Assembly (NCBI RefSeq): GCF_040954645.1
Contig: NC_092808.1
Span: forward strand, 20,508,232 to 20,572,231
Direction: 5' to 3'
Source of the DNA: Diabrotica undecimpunctata
Lineage: Eukaryota; Arthropoda; Insecta; Coleoptera; Chrysomelidae
Length of the DNA: 64,000 bases
This document shows positions 10,132 through 22,352 of the stretch, in pieces. The notes beneath the pieces were generated by a model, which was given only the letters and a program-made list of their open reading frames with translations, was not told the origin of the DNA and ran no database searches. Made by a program: the position numbers and the translations under genes. The first letter of the stretch is position 1. The number at the start of each line of letters is the position of its first letter.

Positions 10132-11980
10132 CGAATAGATTTCCGCGGTCAGATAAATGAAAATTTGAAGGTCGACTTTTCGGCACCCATTTTGTAGCCA
10201 TTTTCAAGATGGATACGGTTCCGTTCGAGTTCGGGGTCTCAATCTGCCTACTCCTCTCACTCGTGACGTACCAGTATCGTGTTCTGTATAAATACAAGAA
10301 CTGTCAAACGGCACTGTGGCCTCAATCTGCCTACTCCTCAGTCACTCGACACTTTTCTGTTGGATTCTTTTTGCGCTTTCTCTATTTTTTGGTAATTCTA
10401 CCATAACGCCCCTTTCATTTTCAATAATATTATTTTCTGCCCTAATATCATCTGCAGGTAAATTGGAAACATCTAAAACAAATTTCCGTGGTCAAAGTGT
10501 GTACGTTAAAAAAATTTTTTTCTATGAATCTGATGTAATTCAGTCACAATAATATGTTTTGTGTTTATCTTTAATAATAATTACTATAACATTTAATCAA
10601 TTGTTAACAGAAAAAGCAAAAAACATATTTTCGTAAGAAATGATTCCGGGCTTTTTAGGTTAAGAGTTACTTACTTGAATCAGATGAATTATTTCCACTG
10701 TTAGGCACGTATTTTGATTCACTATTCGAGTAAGGATCATTGTCTTCTAGTTCTAATGGTAAATCAATTGTATTTTTACTCATTATAACCGATAAAAGGG
10801 TGAAACAAAATTCAAATCACACTGTGATACGCCAAGATGACTTTCGAACATTTTTCGCTAAATAAAGTACTGCCATCTGTTGCTTTTCTTGTGAAGTATT
10901 GCCTTAGACATTTTGTTTATAGAAAGTTTTAACTGTTAGAAGGAATCTTCAATACGTAACTGAGTTAGTGAACAATGACTTACACTCACTGATTGGCTTC
11001 TGAGCTCTCCATATGTATAAGTTGTACTCATGTAAACTTGTGGCTTAGGCTTTGTAGACTTCCATAACAATCAGAGAGCATTACCGTATCATTCACCTAA
11101 CTGGCATTACTCAATTTCTTTTTGTTTATGCGTACATTTACATCTAAATTATCTGGGGATTCACTAAATATGTTTTATCAGTATCTTCAGTAGATCCACA
11201 CTCTCAAGTTGAAGAAGAACTTATTTTGGATTTCTGATTATTTTATCGATTCTTTGCCTCAACAATTTTTCTATAGTCGATTATTTCTTCTTTCTTATTC
11301 GATGTAGTATTTATTCGCAGATTATTTGATCTGTCCTAGAAACTCCCATTATGCAGTGAATAGTCCACGTTTAAAAGACCTTTTTGGTTTATATAACATT
11401 GTCAACATACTATTTATACCTTTCGTATTATACTTTTATATATTTTTATCATCATTTTTTTCGGCTTCTGCAATTATCTTTCTCTATAGGTTACTATTTC
11501 GGAACATAACAATATGAATCCTCTTCTCAGATATGTTACTGTCTAAACGGCTCTCACTAGATCGTCCTCGGTGTTCCTTTCCTATGCTTTCAGAAACTAA
11601 CAACTCTCCTGCAGACTAATTTTTTCCTTCCATTTTGAATTTGTCCCACTTTTGTTGTTCAATTAAACAAACCTAACGTTACTTATACTTTTTCAGTGAT
11701 GTTATCTGACTCAAACAATTTGGACCTTTATTCCTTGTAATGTTTCAGTAACTTGTTTGTTTGTTACGTAGATCATCATTGTTATTTCTCTCTCTGTCAA
11801 TGCTACTGTTTGTGTATCAATGTTTTTATGTAAAAAACTGTCAATATATTTTTCTATCGTCTTTTTACATCCTTTTCGTACACTATTATTTTTATCACTG
11901 TCGTCTCGAATATAGCTAATCTAATTAAAACTTGTATTTCATTTGCTCTTTATCTATTTTATATACAACAATAAAACATT
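10130..11980. other. Unassigned, with short direct repeats
   Basis: No gene was recognised. The phrase CTCAATCTGCCTACTCCTC occurs at about 10239 and 10320, and a TTTCCGCGGTCA-like phrase at about 10140 recurs with one change near 10484, which suggests an eroded repeat element. Open frames at 10209-10552 overlap these repeats and have no known domain. From 10560 to 11980 only AT-rich sequence was seen. Confidence 0.4.
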
Positions 11981-11989
11981 GAAAACTTT

Positions 11990-12640
11990 TGTTTTCAAAA
12001 CTTCCACAAAATTTATTCTAAATTATTACTACAGCTGTTTTGGAAAGTGCCTTAATCAAGTAATCTATTTTTGGTATGTGTTTACACTTTATAGTCTTTA
12101 ACTGAATAGGTTGAGGAGGTGATAACTTTTTGTCTCAAATTGGTCATTCAGAATTATGTCTGTATTTTTTATTTTGTTGATTTCCATAAATTCTATTAAA
12201 GATAGCTTAAGGCCTTTATTTTGGATGTGATAAATTTGAAATTCGTCATTAAAGGAATGATTCTGGACGACAAGGTAAAGGGCGTACGTAGAATCTGTTT
12301 TTCTATTATTGAAAGCCCTTTTATGTTCTGCTATACATTTGTTAAAAGTTCTACCAGTTTGATCGATGTAAGTTTTTGGGCAGTCGCCACATTTAAGTTT
12401 GTATACAGTACTGTGTAAGTGATTTTTCTTTTGGCTCTTGTTGTTTTTAATATACTTGCTCAAGTTGTTGTTTGTTCTAAAAGCTGATGTCATTGCTTTC
12501 TTTTTTACGTGTTTGGCTATTTTTGTTGGTATCTTGCTTGTATATGTCATTGAGCAGAAGGTACTGGGTTTCTTCTCTGGTGGTGGAAATACTAATTTCA
12601 GGGCTTTCTTATGTAGTTTATGATTTAAAATTTTATTTAT
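11990..12640 (-). mobile_element. Penelope-like element, GIY-YIG endonuclease end
   Basis: On the minus strand a 150-codon frame (12550-12098) contains [19 protein letters not shown] followed by FNKCIAEHKRAF. This is the endonuclease region of Penelope-like retroelements, where the family usually has YIGQTGR and an Arg before the EH pair. Here Gly is Asp and Arg is Cys, so the nuclease is probably inactive. A short 3' tail follows to about 11990, including a TACAGCTGTTTTGG segment. A second, plus-strand copy lies at 52740-53215. The reverse transcriptase is missing, so the copy is 5'-truncated. Confidence 0.8.
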
Positions 12641-12779
12641 TGTTTGTTTGTTTTACCAATTGTTTACTGTTATTTGCTTATGAATGTTTATTTCTATCTT
12701 AAAGTTGTTTTTTGACATTGGAATTTCTATTAATCTATGCAACATGCTGTCAATTTATGTTGTGTAGAATAAGATGATG

Positions 12780-14150
12780 AATTGTGATTGTAGTTGGGGG
12801 CAAAAACACGCAGAACTGTATTTGACGAGGTCATTAGAGAATCATACTGAATTTGAAAATCTGAAAGAGCTGATTTTTAATGGCCTTGAAAGTTTAAAAC
12901 ATCTTCCTTTGCCTCATGAAAACGAAATGTTGTGGGCAGTCGCTAAAAAATACGCCTTCATAACCATCATCATTTCGTTGGCAGACTTTGGCGACAAATA
13001 ATCTGTATGATTTTTTTCCAAAAACCTTCACTACGATAAAGTCATCAGGTGAAATATTTGGTACGACATCAGTGTCTTACTCGTCATCGTTATCGGAAAA
13101 ATGAATGTCACAAGAATCAATACTTTCTTTGTAGGTGAGTGCTACTGATTCATCAGATGATAATTCGTCGAAAACTTTCTTTTGGGTAGCACGAACTTTA
13201 GCACTTTGAGATTTGATTTTCTGGTTCTTCAGTAATGCTTTCCTCTTCTTCTCTTTTTGTGCTTCCTTCTTTTCTTCATGATCGTCTAACTTGCTCCTTA
13301 TTAGGTATCGATGTTAGTAGGGTTGACTTCAAACTGTTCCTGGTTCGTTTCCTTTTATCTTAATTTTTGGGGAGGGAATAATGTCTGAAGGTGAAATTAC
13401 TGACTATTCTGATTTTGATGATGACTGGGGCTCTTTCGTATCAGTAATAGTTTCTTTTTCAATATTTGAAGGACGTGGTACAGAAATTATGACTTCCGAT
13501 TTTATTGACGGCTGAGGCTCTATCGCATCAGTAACAAGTTCTTCTTTTTCTTTTTGCTGAAACTGGATGAAAACATGACCGTCATCGTCTGAATCTTCAC
13601 CTAAATCGTGCTCTGTTACTTCCGCTGGCATAAAGTCTACGTCGGAAAAAACATTTTTATCTAGTGAGTAGATTCCTGTAGACCGAAAGCCCTCTCTTGC
13701 TATGTCTACAGTAGCAGTTTTAGCAAATGCGGTTGAAAATAGACCAGCCACATGGTAAATGAACCTGTCCTGGATGGGAACTGGTCCAGCTGTCAGCGAC
13801 GCTCTCATAATAAGCTTTTAATGGTTTGAAAAATGCCCGATCGAGTGGCTGGGTCTTATGGCTGCTATGTGGTGGAAGACTTAATAAATGGGTCCGTGGG
13901 CCCGTCTTTAATTAGAAGAAGATTCATCCATTTTTAAGCAAATAAGGAAAATGGAGGGACATGGTGGCCAGTTGTACTCATACAGCAAACAGCCGTTATT
14001 GTTTGTCCTTGCTCGGCAGCTACAGATTTTGCTACATTTCTTCATCTCTCTTTCCAACTGGGGCAACATGTTTGGGCAGATGGTTTGGGACTTTCTGAAT
14101 GCTCTTTTCAAAATAATTCTTTTTTGTACTTTGTTAAAATGCATTAAAAT
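12780..14150 (-). pseudogene. Pogo/Tigger-like DDE transposase remnant
   Basis: Minus strand, in order: VAAEQGQTITAVCCMSTTG then HHVPP (14036-13951), the region before the second catalytic Asp; a KWMNLLLIKDGP-like stretch; SSHKTQPLDRAFFKPLKAYY (about 13870-13820), the conserved HxTQPLD motif of pogo-like enzymes; AGLFSTAFAKTATVD and GFRSTGIYSLDKNVF (13760-13660); an acidic/Ser tail; and a terminal block with GKKSYRLFVAKVCQRNDD (about 13015-12960). Frames change several times and stops are present. Tigger/pogo and jerky-type genes share this architecture. The frameshifts argue against a domesticated gene. Terminal inverted repeats were not found. Confidence 0.75.
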
Positions 14151-14159
14151 AGGTATTAG

Positions 14160-15739
14160 TTTTTTTTAATTTGCTGTTTTCTCTTCAGACAAACACATAC
14201 ACGAACACAAACATATATATCTATAAAATAATATCACATTTAAATGATCGTCGTCGCTTTTGTTAATTTTATAAGTTTTTTTTTCAAACCCGATCAGGGA
14301 CAATATATACAGGCATAGCACAATGGATAAGTTTATTTTTAAAATTATATTCTAGAAAATTGTTTGTATATGGAGGCCTGAAAGTTTTAAGACGACGCCA
14401 TAAAAATTATTTCAATGCAAACATTATTAAATTCAAAATTAGTATACACAAAAATATGTTTTATACATTTCATAGATGTTGATACTCTAGATGTATCTAG
14501 AAATAGCTCATAATATTCTAATGATTTGTTAACATCGGCAACAACTATAATTCTATGATTATCCCTCACGTACTAAGATAACATTAATTGAACACAGATG
14601 GTCGAAAACTTTCATACACTTTTACTTTCTCTAAGATTAGTCTTTAAACTAGATTGAGTGGAGTTCATCGACTATAATTATTATTATTTGCAGACCATTA
14701 TTTAGCAATGATCATGAATGTTACACAATAATACAGGAATTTGCTCTGTTACACAACTTTTCGCGGAAATATACAAGATTAATAAGATATATTATTTTTT
14801 AATAAAAAATTACATAATATACCGCATAGAGTTTATATTGTTTGTATCTATATCAACAAAAATATATTTTTTAACTATTAACAAGATTTAACGATAGAGT
14901 TAAAGTTTCGTGAATATTTTCATCACATTGTTAACCTAAATAATTAAATTGTATCTTGGCTGTAGATTTTAACGAGACTAGATTAAAACGTTCCAAAGTA
15001 CGTCACTAACGTAATCGTTAATATTTCGTTAATCGTTAATCGTTAACCTAACCTAACCTAACCTCACGTAATCGTCAATATTTCACTTTAAAGTGCCAAG
15101 AGGTAGTGAATCGACATATATATGTTTGCAGTTAGCATAACTCAGCCTCTCCTACTTAATTCCTATATTTACCTCCAAGTTGATACACACCGGTAACCTA
15201 AGTAATAGCACTGGATATTGGGAACCAACACTCAGTGGAAAGTGGAGTCATGAATGACGAAGAAAGAAATCTTGCCACCTGAAGGCTAACATTAATTCTC
15301 TAGTTGTTCTAGTTTCTATGCCACTGGTTTCTTGTCTGGTAAGTATCATGTGATTACTGATATGTAAGTGTTATTTTCACATTAAAAGATTTCACGCCAA
15401 GGCATCTGGGCCGTTCTGGGCAATCTGGAAGCTCCTAGTAATCAAATGGCACGTGTGTGATCGCCATTTCTGCTCAAGGATTGGCTGTAGAGCAATTTCT
15501 GTGCTACAGTTGTGACTAAGCAGTCCTATTTAGTGTCTTCCAATTACTCTTAATGAGGAGGGCACTATAAAAGGTATCCTAAACATAGGCATTCTAATCA
15601 CAGCCCGACTGAATAACTGAATAACCGCGTGCAGAGGTAGCACCACTTTGCAGTCGAAATTTAAAGAGATTAAGAAGGCTACAGCAGAGAGCAGCAATAA
15701 TAACTCGTAAATTGATGAAATTTAATATAATAATTGCTA
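14160..15739. other. No gene; short TTAGG array and a TATA-like site
   Basis: AT-rich. Four CCTAA units sit at 15045-15064 (listed separately). At about 15561 the phrase GGCACTATAAAAGGTATCC resembles a TATA box, with no coding sequence recognised downstream. The open frame at 14387-14569 on the minus strand has no domain and was not accepted. Confidence 0.45.
15045..15064. repeat. Short interstitial TTAGG-type array
   Basis: Four perfect AACCT units, the complement of the common arthropod telomere repeat TTAGG, preceded by three GTTAATC-like units. Too short to be a telomere. Confidence 0.8.
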
Positions 15740-16010
15740 CTCTGGGTGAAATCTGAAAAGCAGAAGAAGGTCAACTTACAGAGCATGGCGGTGTTTTTGT
15801 TCCAACAACTCTATCTCTTCACACTGTCTTTTTAACTAATTTTCTTTGGCCTTTCGTATTTCGGTGATTATTTGTCTCTGAATATTTTTGTACATTCTTT
15901 TGTTATTCTTTGATTTTCTTCTTTTTTCCATGAGTTGTAGTATATTGTCATTCATCCAATTCATCCATCTTCTTCTCTTTATTTTGCTCTATCTGCTGAA
16001 AAAGCTATTG
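15740..16010 (-). mobile_element. LINE linker fragment (between endonuclease and RT)
   Basis: The minus strand reads MNDNILQLMEKRRKSKNN, then RMYKNIQRQIITEIRKAKEN, a stop, and LKRQCEEIELLEQKHRH. This matches the helical linker of RTE-type LINEs, usually WMTxEILxLMxERRxxKN ... IRxAKExWLxxxCEEIExL. Only this piece is present. Confidence 0.7.
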
Positions 16011-16439
16011 GATATATCAAAAGGAAACTACAAGATTGATTCAATGAAAATTTTGAGCTCTTTCAGATACTCATAGAGAAAAAAACATAAATCGTACATC
16101 GCTTGGCAAAAAGGACCCAAATTAATTGAAAAAAAAAACAACACTACATAGGAGCCAACTTAAACATGAATGTTGGACAGATAAACCACGTGAAATACAA
16201 AATCTGGGCAAAATATCAACACTAGGGAATTTTTAAGGCAACTTAAGCTGAATACAGCTCAAGATCTTAAGTCTTAAACCTAGGGCGCTGAAAAGATAAC
16301 ACTCAACTTTTTAAGGATACCTAATCAATCGCCGTTGAAAAAAAAAATAAAAAGTTTTTAAATAGTAAAAGTAAATAGCTTTTAAGTAGACAGTCCCATG
16401 TCGAAGTGGATATACTTAACATCTTTCCTTAAAAACCCA

Positions 16440-17960
16440 TACATCATCTAAGCAACGTTCTCGTTTTACAAGAATTCGAAAAGCAATCAAACATTTAAAA
16501 AACAACAATGCAGATAGTGCTGACGGAATTCAAGCTGATCTCTTTAGGAAGGGTCCAACACTTGGGCAACATACTTATCGACTTTCTGCACAAATACGAA
16601 ATGCCTCTATTTTTTCCATCTTTAAAAAAGGCGACAAGGTCTTATCTGGAAATTACCAGAGAGTATCATTAATTTCTGTTGCTGAAAAAATTACAAAATT
16701 CTACCAAATCGTCTAATGCAAGTTACAGAACAGTCCTATCAGAAACACAGTATAGGTTTAAATTCAATCGAGGGACCGTCGACTTGATTTTTGGTCCAAA
16801 AATAATTCAGAAAACAAAACCTTTCACTTTTTATGGCCTTTATAGATCTTGTAAAGGCTTTCGACACTGTCAATCCGGAAGCATTCTAAAAAATATTCAC
16901 CTCTATCGGATAACCTCAAAAATAGGCTAGCAGTCATAACAATATGACTGCTAGCAGTCATACCAGCCTTTCTGAAGCTTACAGTTCTGAGCCTTTTTAG
17001 GTTCCCAAGGGAGTTACACAGGTCTGTATAATTGCTCCGGCCTTGTTTTCCACTTTCGTAGGAACAACAATGCATCTTGTTAGAGAGGCATTACCACCAG
17101 GTACACAAATATAGTACCGATTTGACTATTCCTAAGGTCTCCTAATCATAGTCTCCTGAACCCTAAGGTTCAGTTATCTTAGACGAAGAATTGCAAATAA
17201 TGTAAAATATATTTAATCATATGTACATCAATTTAGGCCTGCCGCTTAATATTAATAAAATACGTTTTCTTTACCAGCTTGTGCCCACCTTCAACGCTCC
17301 CGAACCATCATCCATCAGAGTTGGAGGTGAAAGTCTTAAAATTATTGATTACTTTTCTTATGTCGGCAGCTATCTCTCTAAAGATACAATAATCGATAAA
17401 GAAATTCAGAGCCTACTAACATGTGCCAGTGCAGATTTTGGTCGTCTTATGAGAAGGGTTTTTGATAACCTCAACATCAACATCCAAACAGAATTTAATG
17501 TTTACCACGCCATAGCGATTTCTTATTACGGCTGTAAAACTGATAATTCACAGGCGACACCTTAAGTCTTTGGAACAATATCAACAACGTTGTCTTTGAA
17601 AGAATTCTGAGAGTAACCTGGAAGGATCTGCCAACCAATACCAGCATCTTTGAAGCAGGAAACTCAACTAGTATTGAAGCCATGATCATAAAACACCAAC
17701 TTTGGTGGAGTAGACACATGGTCCGAATACCTGATAAGCGCATGCCAGAACAAATACAATTCTCATACATTAGGAACGTACAGTGCAAGCAGCGAGGACA
17801 ACAGAAGTGAAACAGGGACGATATTAAAAAAAAATTATTAAATGTGACACTGACTTAAGCACCTGGGAAGATGCAGCAATATACCGCTTGGCATGGCGAA
17901 GAACAGTATATGAAGGTGCAAGAAACTTAGAAGGGCAAGGATAACATCAAGCCTGAGCAT
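16440..17960 (+). mobile_element. Degenerate LINE reverse transcriptase and C-terminus
   Basis: Plus-strand motifs in order: IRKAIKHLKNNNADSADGIQ (about 16468), ASIFSIFKKGDK, NYQRVSLISVAEKI, LVKAFDTVNPEAF (the DFxKAFD palm motif, about 16850), VPKGVTQVCIIAPALFS, an FDY trace where the YADD motif should be, VGGESLKIIDYFSYVGSYLS (about 17317), and the tail NNVVFERILRVTWKDLPTNT with SIEAMIIKHQLWWSRHMVR. Stops and frameshifts are frequent. The order is complete enough for a nearly full RT copy, but it is dead. Confidence 0.75.
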
Positions 17961-18159
17961 GCCATGATTGTGGTCGGGTCTGAGGTTTCAGAATCGGTCT
18001 ATTTAGTCAACGTATAATTCACAACTGTCTACTGCTAATAATATATGTTTTTATTGTTTCTACCCATTTTACAACATTAAAATGTGAAAACCTTGGATTA
18101 GCTATATCTGTCTGTCCGTATATCCGTAAACACAATTTCCTAGGTATTAGAACAGATAG

Positions 18160-18500
18160 AATTACAAATGAGGTATTAAATGAAGTTGAAGATCTTTCAG
18201 AGATGAAGTGGATGAAACAATGAGTAGAAGAAACCTACAGGAAGGGGACTGGCTAAACAGGAAAAATTGGAGAAAACGGTTGACTGAAGGAATACAGTGA
18301 AAACTGTGGAAATCCTTGTATATATACATAAATGAAGTTGAATAAGTCACCAAATGGACGAAGAAGTATTGACAGACCAAGAAAAAGATGGTGCTATAAT
18401 TTAAACAATTTAGGAGGCTAATATTGAAGAAGAAACAAGGCCTACATAAAAGAAGCAAGAAAAAAAAGAAGTACTGAATGAGAGCTTACAATCCAAAGAT
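18160..18500 (+). mobile_element. LINE C-terminal fragment
   Basis: The plus strand reads SRRNLQEGDWLNRKNWRKR and SPNGRRSIDRPRKRWCYNLN; the latter is the GRRSxGRPRKRW motif at the end of RTE-like proteins. An A-rich stretch at about 18465-18520 may be the element's tail. Confidence 0.65.
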
Positions 18501-18539
18501 GGTAATAAAGGTAATAAAATTGACCTCGGGTTTCCAGTT

Positions 18540-18725
18540 GCAACCGGAAGTACTACTTTATAGTCGTTGAAATAGTACCAGCGATATATTATTCGACACG
18601 TCTTAGCGTCGAGAACAAATATATACTTCACGTTTTTATATTACTTTCGGTTGAAAACTTGTAATCGAAAGTGCCACATTACAGTCTTAGAAAAAGTACA
18701 AGTGATATATTGATCGACGCGTATT
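18540..18725. repeat. Diverged ~120-bp direct duplication
   Basis: A segment at 18547-18600 (CGGAAGTACTACTTTATAGT and on to TATATTATTCGACACG) recurs at 18667-18722 with about one change in five (CGAAAGTGCCACATTACAGT ... TATATTGATCGACGCG). It directly follows the LINE C-terminal fragment and may be its 3' UTR. Confidence 0.6.
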
Positions 18726-18779
18726 AAAAATTTAAGGTCTAATTATTTACTTCTGGTCAGATTAGGTGAAAGCCTAGGA

Positions 18780-19918
18780 CTTACAAAGTCAAATTGCTTT
18801 TAGTACAAATTTATTTTGTTTAGGTTTTAAATATTTACTAAATTCTTAGAAAAATTATTATATTAAAATCCATTATTGTTTTTTTGTTCAAAAAATTATA
18901 TATTTATTTATTTATTTTCTTTTGTTTATATTTATATTTTTTTACGAATCTCCTAATACACTAAAAATGTACTCTAAATTGTAGAATGGTGAATATATTT
19001 ATTTATTTATTTATCACAAGGTTAACATTTATGTAAATATATTCATCAAAATCGTAAAAAGGTTCCAATAAGTAAAACTTTTTTACGTTTTTTTTTTATT
19101 TTGTTAGCGCGCCGCTGAATGCGAGAAGAATTATTCGTCCTGTTAGTATTGGAATTCTTTTTCTAAGGGTGCTGTGCTCCATTCTACACACCAAACCAAA
19201 TGAAACCAAACAAAATCCATTTGGGCAATAAATCACGGTCACGGGGGAAAACTGCCGCGCGCTTTTCACGAAAACTCGTTCTGGGAAAATGTTCAGGTCC
19301 GGATTTATTGTTACAAAGGTTATTCGGGTCAACGTCTACTACTAAAGGATTTTTTTGGAAAAATTGCTACACTTGTCGTGATCATACTGAGTAGTGGGTA
19401 CTAATTTAGAAAACAGTAATTTTAGTTGCAGTTACAACATTCTCAAAATTCAAATATAGTAGTAAAAAAGTACAGGAAAAAACAAAATAGATGGAAATAC
19501 ATAGATGAGATACCAATGATGGTTGGTAGATCTTATACCAGCGTTCGACATAATTTGAACAAATTAATTAACTTTTTTCGCAAAATGGTGTCAGCTAAAA
19601 TTTAACTGCTTTTACTCCAAATTTTAATACATCTACAAGATAAAAATAAATAATACCGAAAAATTAGTGAAATTGTAGAAACTAGAGAAGAAATTTAAGA
19701 TTTGTTTGAATTTTACGCAAGGCGTCATTCAAATGTCAACAATATAATAATAAAGACATTCGTATATTAGAACTATTACAATCACCATCTAAAACTCTCG
19801 ATTCTTTTCATCACTAAGAAACCTATTTATACTCTAAGTTAACAAACCCCAAGTAGCACATAATATTGACAAAACTTTTGTATTAAAATAATCCTATGAT
19901 GATAGATGTCTTTTACAG
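18780..19918. other. No gene; ATTT microsatellites and a GC-richer patch
   Basis: TATTTATT-type simple repeats lie near 18900-18920 and 18996-19015. A GC-richer patch at 19105-19400 is open in two opposite frames but has no known motif. It could be a solo LTR or promoter remnant. Nothing further was seen. Confidence 0.4.
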
Positions 19919-20129
19919 TTTAACCCTTGAGTAGTCGGGTGAGGCCTGTGAGACCAGCGACAATTTATTTCTAATGCCTCACGCCCTTACTGCTTATTTT
20001 ATGTCGGAGTGCGCTGCGTTCGTCAGTACCTTTCCGTCCACATGTCGAACAACAGTGAACAACGGGGTTTGCATAAGTGAATAGTAGTTCTCTATTTATT
20101 TGCACTTTTAATAGTAGTAGAAGTATAAC

Positions 20130-21214
20130 ATCAGACATCAAATTCTTAAAAAACTTGTACTGGAACCAAAACGCCAGAGTTAGGATCGAAGGTTCCGCAT
20201 CCGCAGAAGTAGAAATTAGGAGGGGAGTTAGACAAGGATGTGTTCTGTCGCCTCTGCTGTTTAATCTTTACTCCGAGTTTCTATTTAAAGAAGCATTGGA
20301 GGATTCCAAGGATGGAGTCAAGGTGAATGGCGTAAATATCAACAGTATCAGATACGCCGATGATACAGTGTTAATTGCGGATTCCGACTTAGGTCTACAA
20401 CGACTCATCGACAAGACCAACTCGACCTGTGAGCAATTTGGTATGAAAATAAACATTAAAAAAACCAAAGTGATGTCAATCCGAAAAAACCAAAACGTAC
20501 CTCAACCTTGCACAATAAATGGGCACATTTTAGAACAGGTCAATAGATTTAAGTACCTGGGATGTTGGATCGATAGCAGCCTAAATCCTGATATAGAAAT
20601 AAGATCGAGACTAGAACAGGATAGAAAATCTTTCGAAAAAATAAAAAAACTGCTTTGTGATTCTCGAATAAAACTCGAAATTCGACTACGTTTATCAAAA
20701 TGCTACGTCTGGTCGACTCTTCTATATGTAGTTGAAATGTGGACCCTTAAAACATCAACCGTAAATAAATTGGCCTTTTGAAATGTGGATCTACCGGAGA
20801 ATATTCAAAATTTCATGGATATCGCATACCTCAAACGAAGAAGTGCTGCATAGAATAGGCAAGGAAAGAGAACTTTTTAACACAGTAAAAGTTAGAAAAA
20901 CATCATACCTAGGCCACATACTGAGAAATAATAAGTACCAATATGCCCAACTTATGGTGAAAGGAAAAATCGAGGGAAAGAGAGGCCTAGGAAGGAAAAG
21001 ACTATCGTGGCTCAAAAACATCCGACAATGGACAGGGCTAAATTTTGAACAGCTAATAAGAACAGCTGAAGATAGAGAAGAGTTTAAAATTTTAGTAGCC
21101 AACCGACAATGGACAGGGCTAAATTTTGAACAGCTAATAAGAACAGCTGAAGATAGAGAAGAGTTTAAAATTTTAGTAGCCAACCTCCATTAAGAAGAGG
21201 GCACTTTAAGAAGA
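20130..21214 (+). mobile_element. 5'-truncated RTE-like LINE inserted in piggyBac
   Basis: Flanked by an 11-base target duplication, AGAAGTATAAC, at 20119-20129 and 21215-21225. The plus strand encodes a reverse transcriptase from the finger/palm border onwards: IRRGVRQGCVLSPLLFNLYS, the catalytic YADD within NSIRYADDTVLIADS, then FKYLGCWIDSSLNPDIE and, after one frameshift at about 20780, MWIYRRIFKISWISHTS, KTSYLGHILRNNKYQYA and GLGRKRLSWLKNIRQW. The tail AAGAAGAAG is shared with other LINEs in this window. The copy is rather young: catalytic residues are intact and only one frame is lost. It carries an 81-base in-frame duplication near its 3' end. Confidence 0.9.
21022..21183 (+). repeat. 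81-bp in-frame tandem duplication in LINE ORF
   Basis: CCGACAATGGACAGGGCTAA starts at 21022 and again at 21103, and the following bases are identical over the full 81-base unit. The unit encodes 27 residues (RQWTGLNFEQLIRTAED...), so the frame is kept. Identity of the two units implies a recent event. Confidence 0.95.
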
Positions 21215-21896
21215 AGAAGTATAACGTACATAGAGTAAGTATTTTAATTTCTATGGTTAAATATAAATATAGTAATGTTCCATCCTTTAATTTTTTTCTC
21301 TTGTATTTCAGATTTCATTGATGGATCCTTATCTGAAAGAAATTCAAAGGTTACAACAGCTCTATGATGAAGTAGAAGAAGAAAATATTGATTTGGAAAG
21401 GAAGCCAGAATTAGCTAGGTGTCAAGAAAGTGACCACAATACAGACGCAGAAGAAGAATGGGAGGAAGAATTGGAAACATCTTTGGAGTAAGAATTGGTG
21501 GAGGAACCTGCAACTTCAAAATGTTTTGAAACAAATACGAAAAACCGGCGGCAAAATTATATTTTTATGCAATAGATGAGGTATCATGGAGAAAACATGC
21601 GCCTCCAAAAAATGTTCGGACAAAAGTTCTAATTTAATTTCGTACTTACCAGGTTCATAGGGAAATGCTTGTCAAGCAGTTGATCATTTAGAGTGTTGGA
21701 AATATTTTATTGATGCAGATATTGCTAAACAATTGTGCAGATCCGAATGAAGCCAGACCTACAGATACTGTGGAAATAAGGGCGGTCTTTGGTCTATTAT
21801 ACCTAGTCTAATTACGTTCCTGGATCTTACTTTACATTAGACGAGATGCTTTTTGCATTCCATGGACGTTGCGGATTCCGCATGTACATCCCAAAG

Positions 21897-22352
21897 TGTC
21901 ATCGAATGCCATAGTCTATGGACTAGTGCGCATTTCGATGCGCATCACCCCGCCTCGAATTTTCCCATTGGCTCTTGACCTGGAAATCCCTATTTATCGC
22001 TGGAACAGCGCATATAAATATTGGCGATTTTCAGGTCAGCCAGGTCAGTCTCTCACGGACTCTCCGAGAGCTTAGTGCTCTCGGGGCTCTGCTTCCTGCA
22101 TTTATTTTCTATACCCTGTGGCTGAGAATTGTTTCAACTTAACTTGGTGTTTTTATTTCGACGAAGAAATTGTCATGTAAGAAATATCTTGCTCTTTTCA
22201 AGGCAAGACACCGAAAATAAATATTTTCCAAGTCCACAACCCGAAAATGGACTTAAGTAGAGGAGCTCTCGACAGTATATTCGAAGCCCTCTACAGAGCA
22301 CCCGGGGATATCAGAAGGTGGTTAGACCCTTATTTGTTCCTCCGAGGTGACA
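21897..22352 (+). mobile_element. LTR-like segment with promoter, poly(A) signal and adjacent tRNA-Lys-like primer site
   Basis: The segment starts TGTCATCG and ends GTGACA, so it has TG...CA ends. It contains a TATA box (CATATAAATATTGGCG, about 22011-22026), a TCAGTCT initiator-like site about 30 bases further (about 22043), and an AATAAA at about 22216. The next base after the end begins TGGCGCCCGACAACGTGG (22353-22370), which resembles a primer binding site for tRNA-Lys (TGGCGCCC-AACGTGG) with a three-base insertion. A 44-codon open frame (22247-22381) runs across the proposed LTR end and is probably fortuitous. No second LTR was found. Confidence 0.6.

Noticed and set aside
10209..10552. 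Overlapping plus-strand frames after the cuticle-like gene
   Set aside because: They overlap an eroded repeat with duplicated words and have no domain or splice support.
13951..14169. Plus-strand hydrophobic frame
   Set aside because: It is the antisense of the pogo-like transposase remnant, which is readable on the other strand.
14387..14569. 60-codon minus-strand frame
   Set aside because: AT-rich chance frame with no motif and no context.
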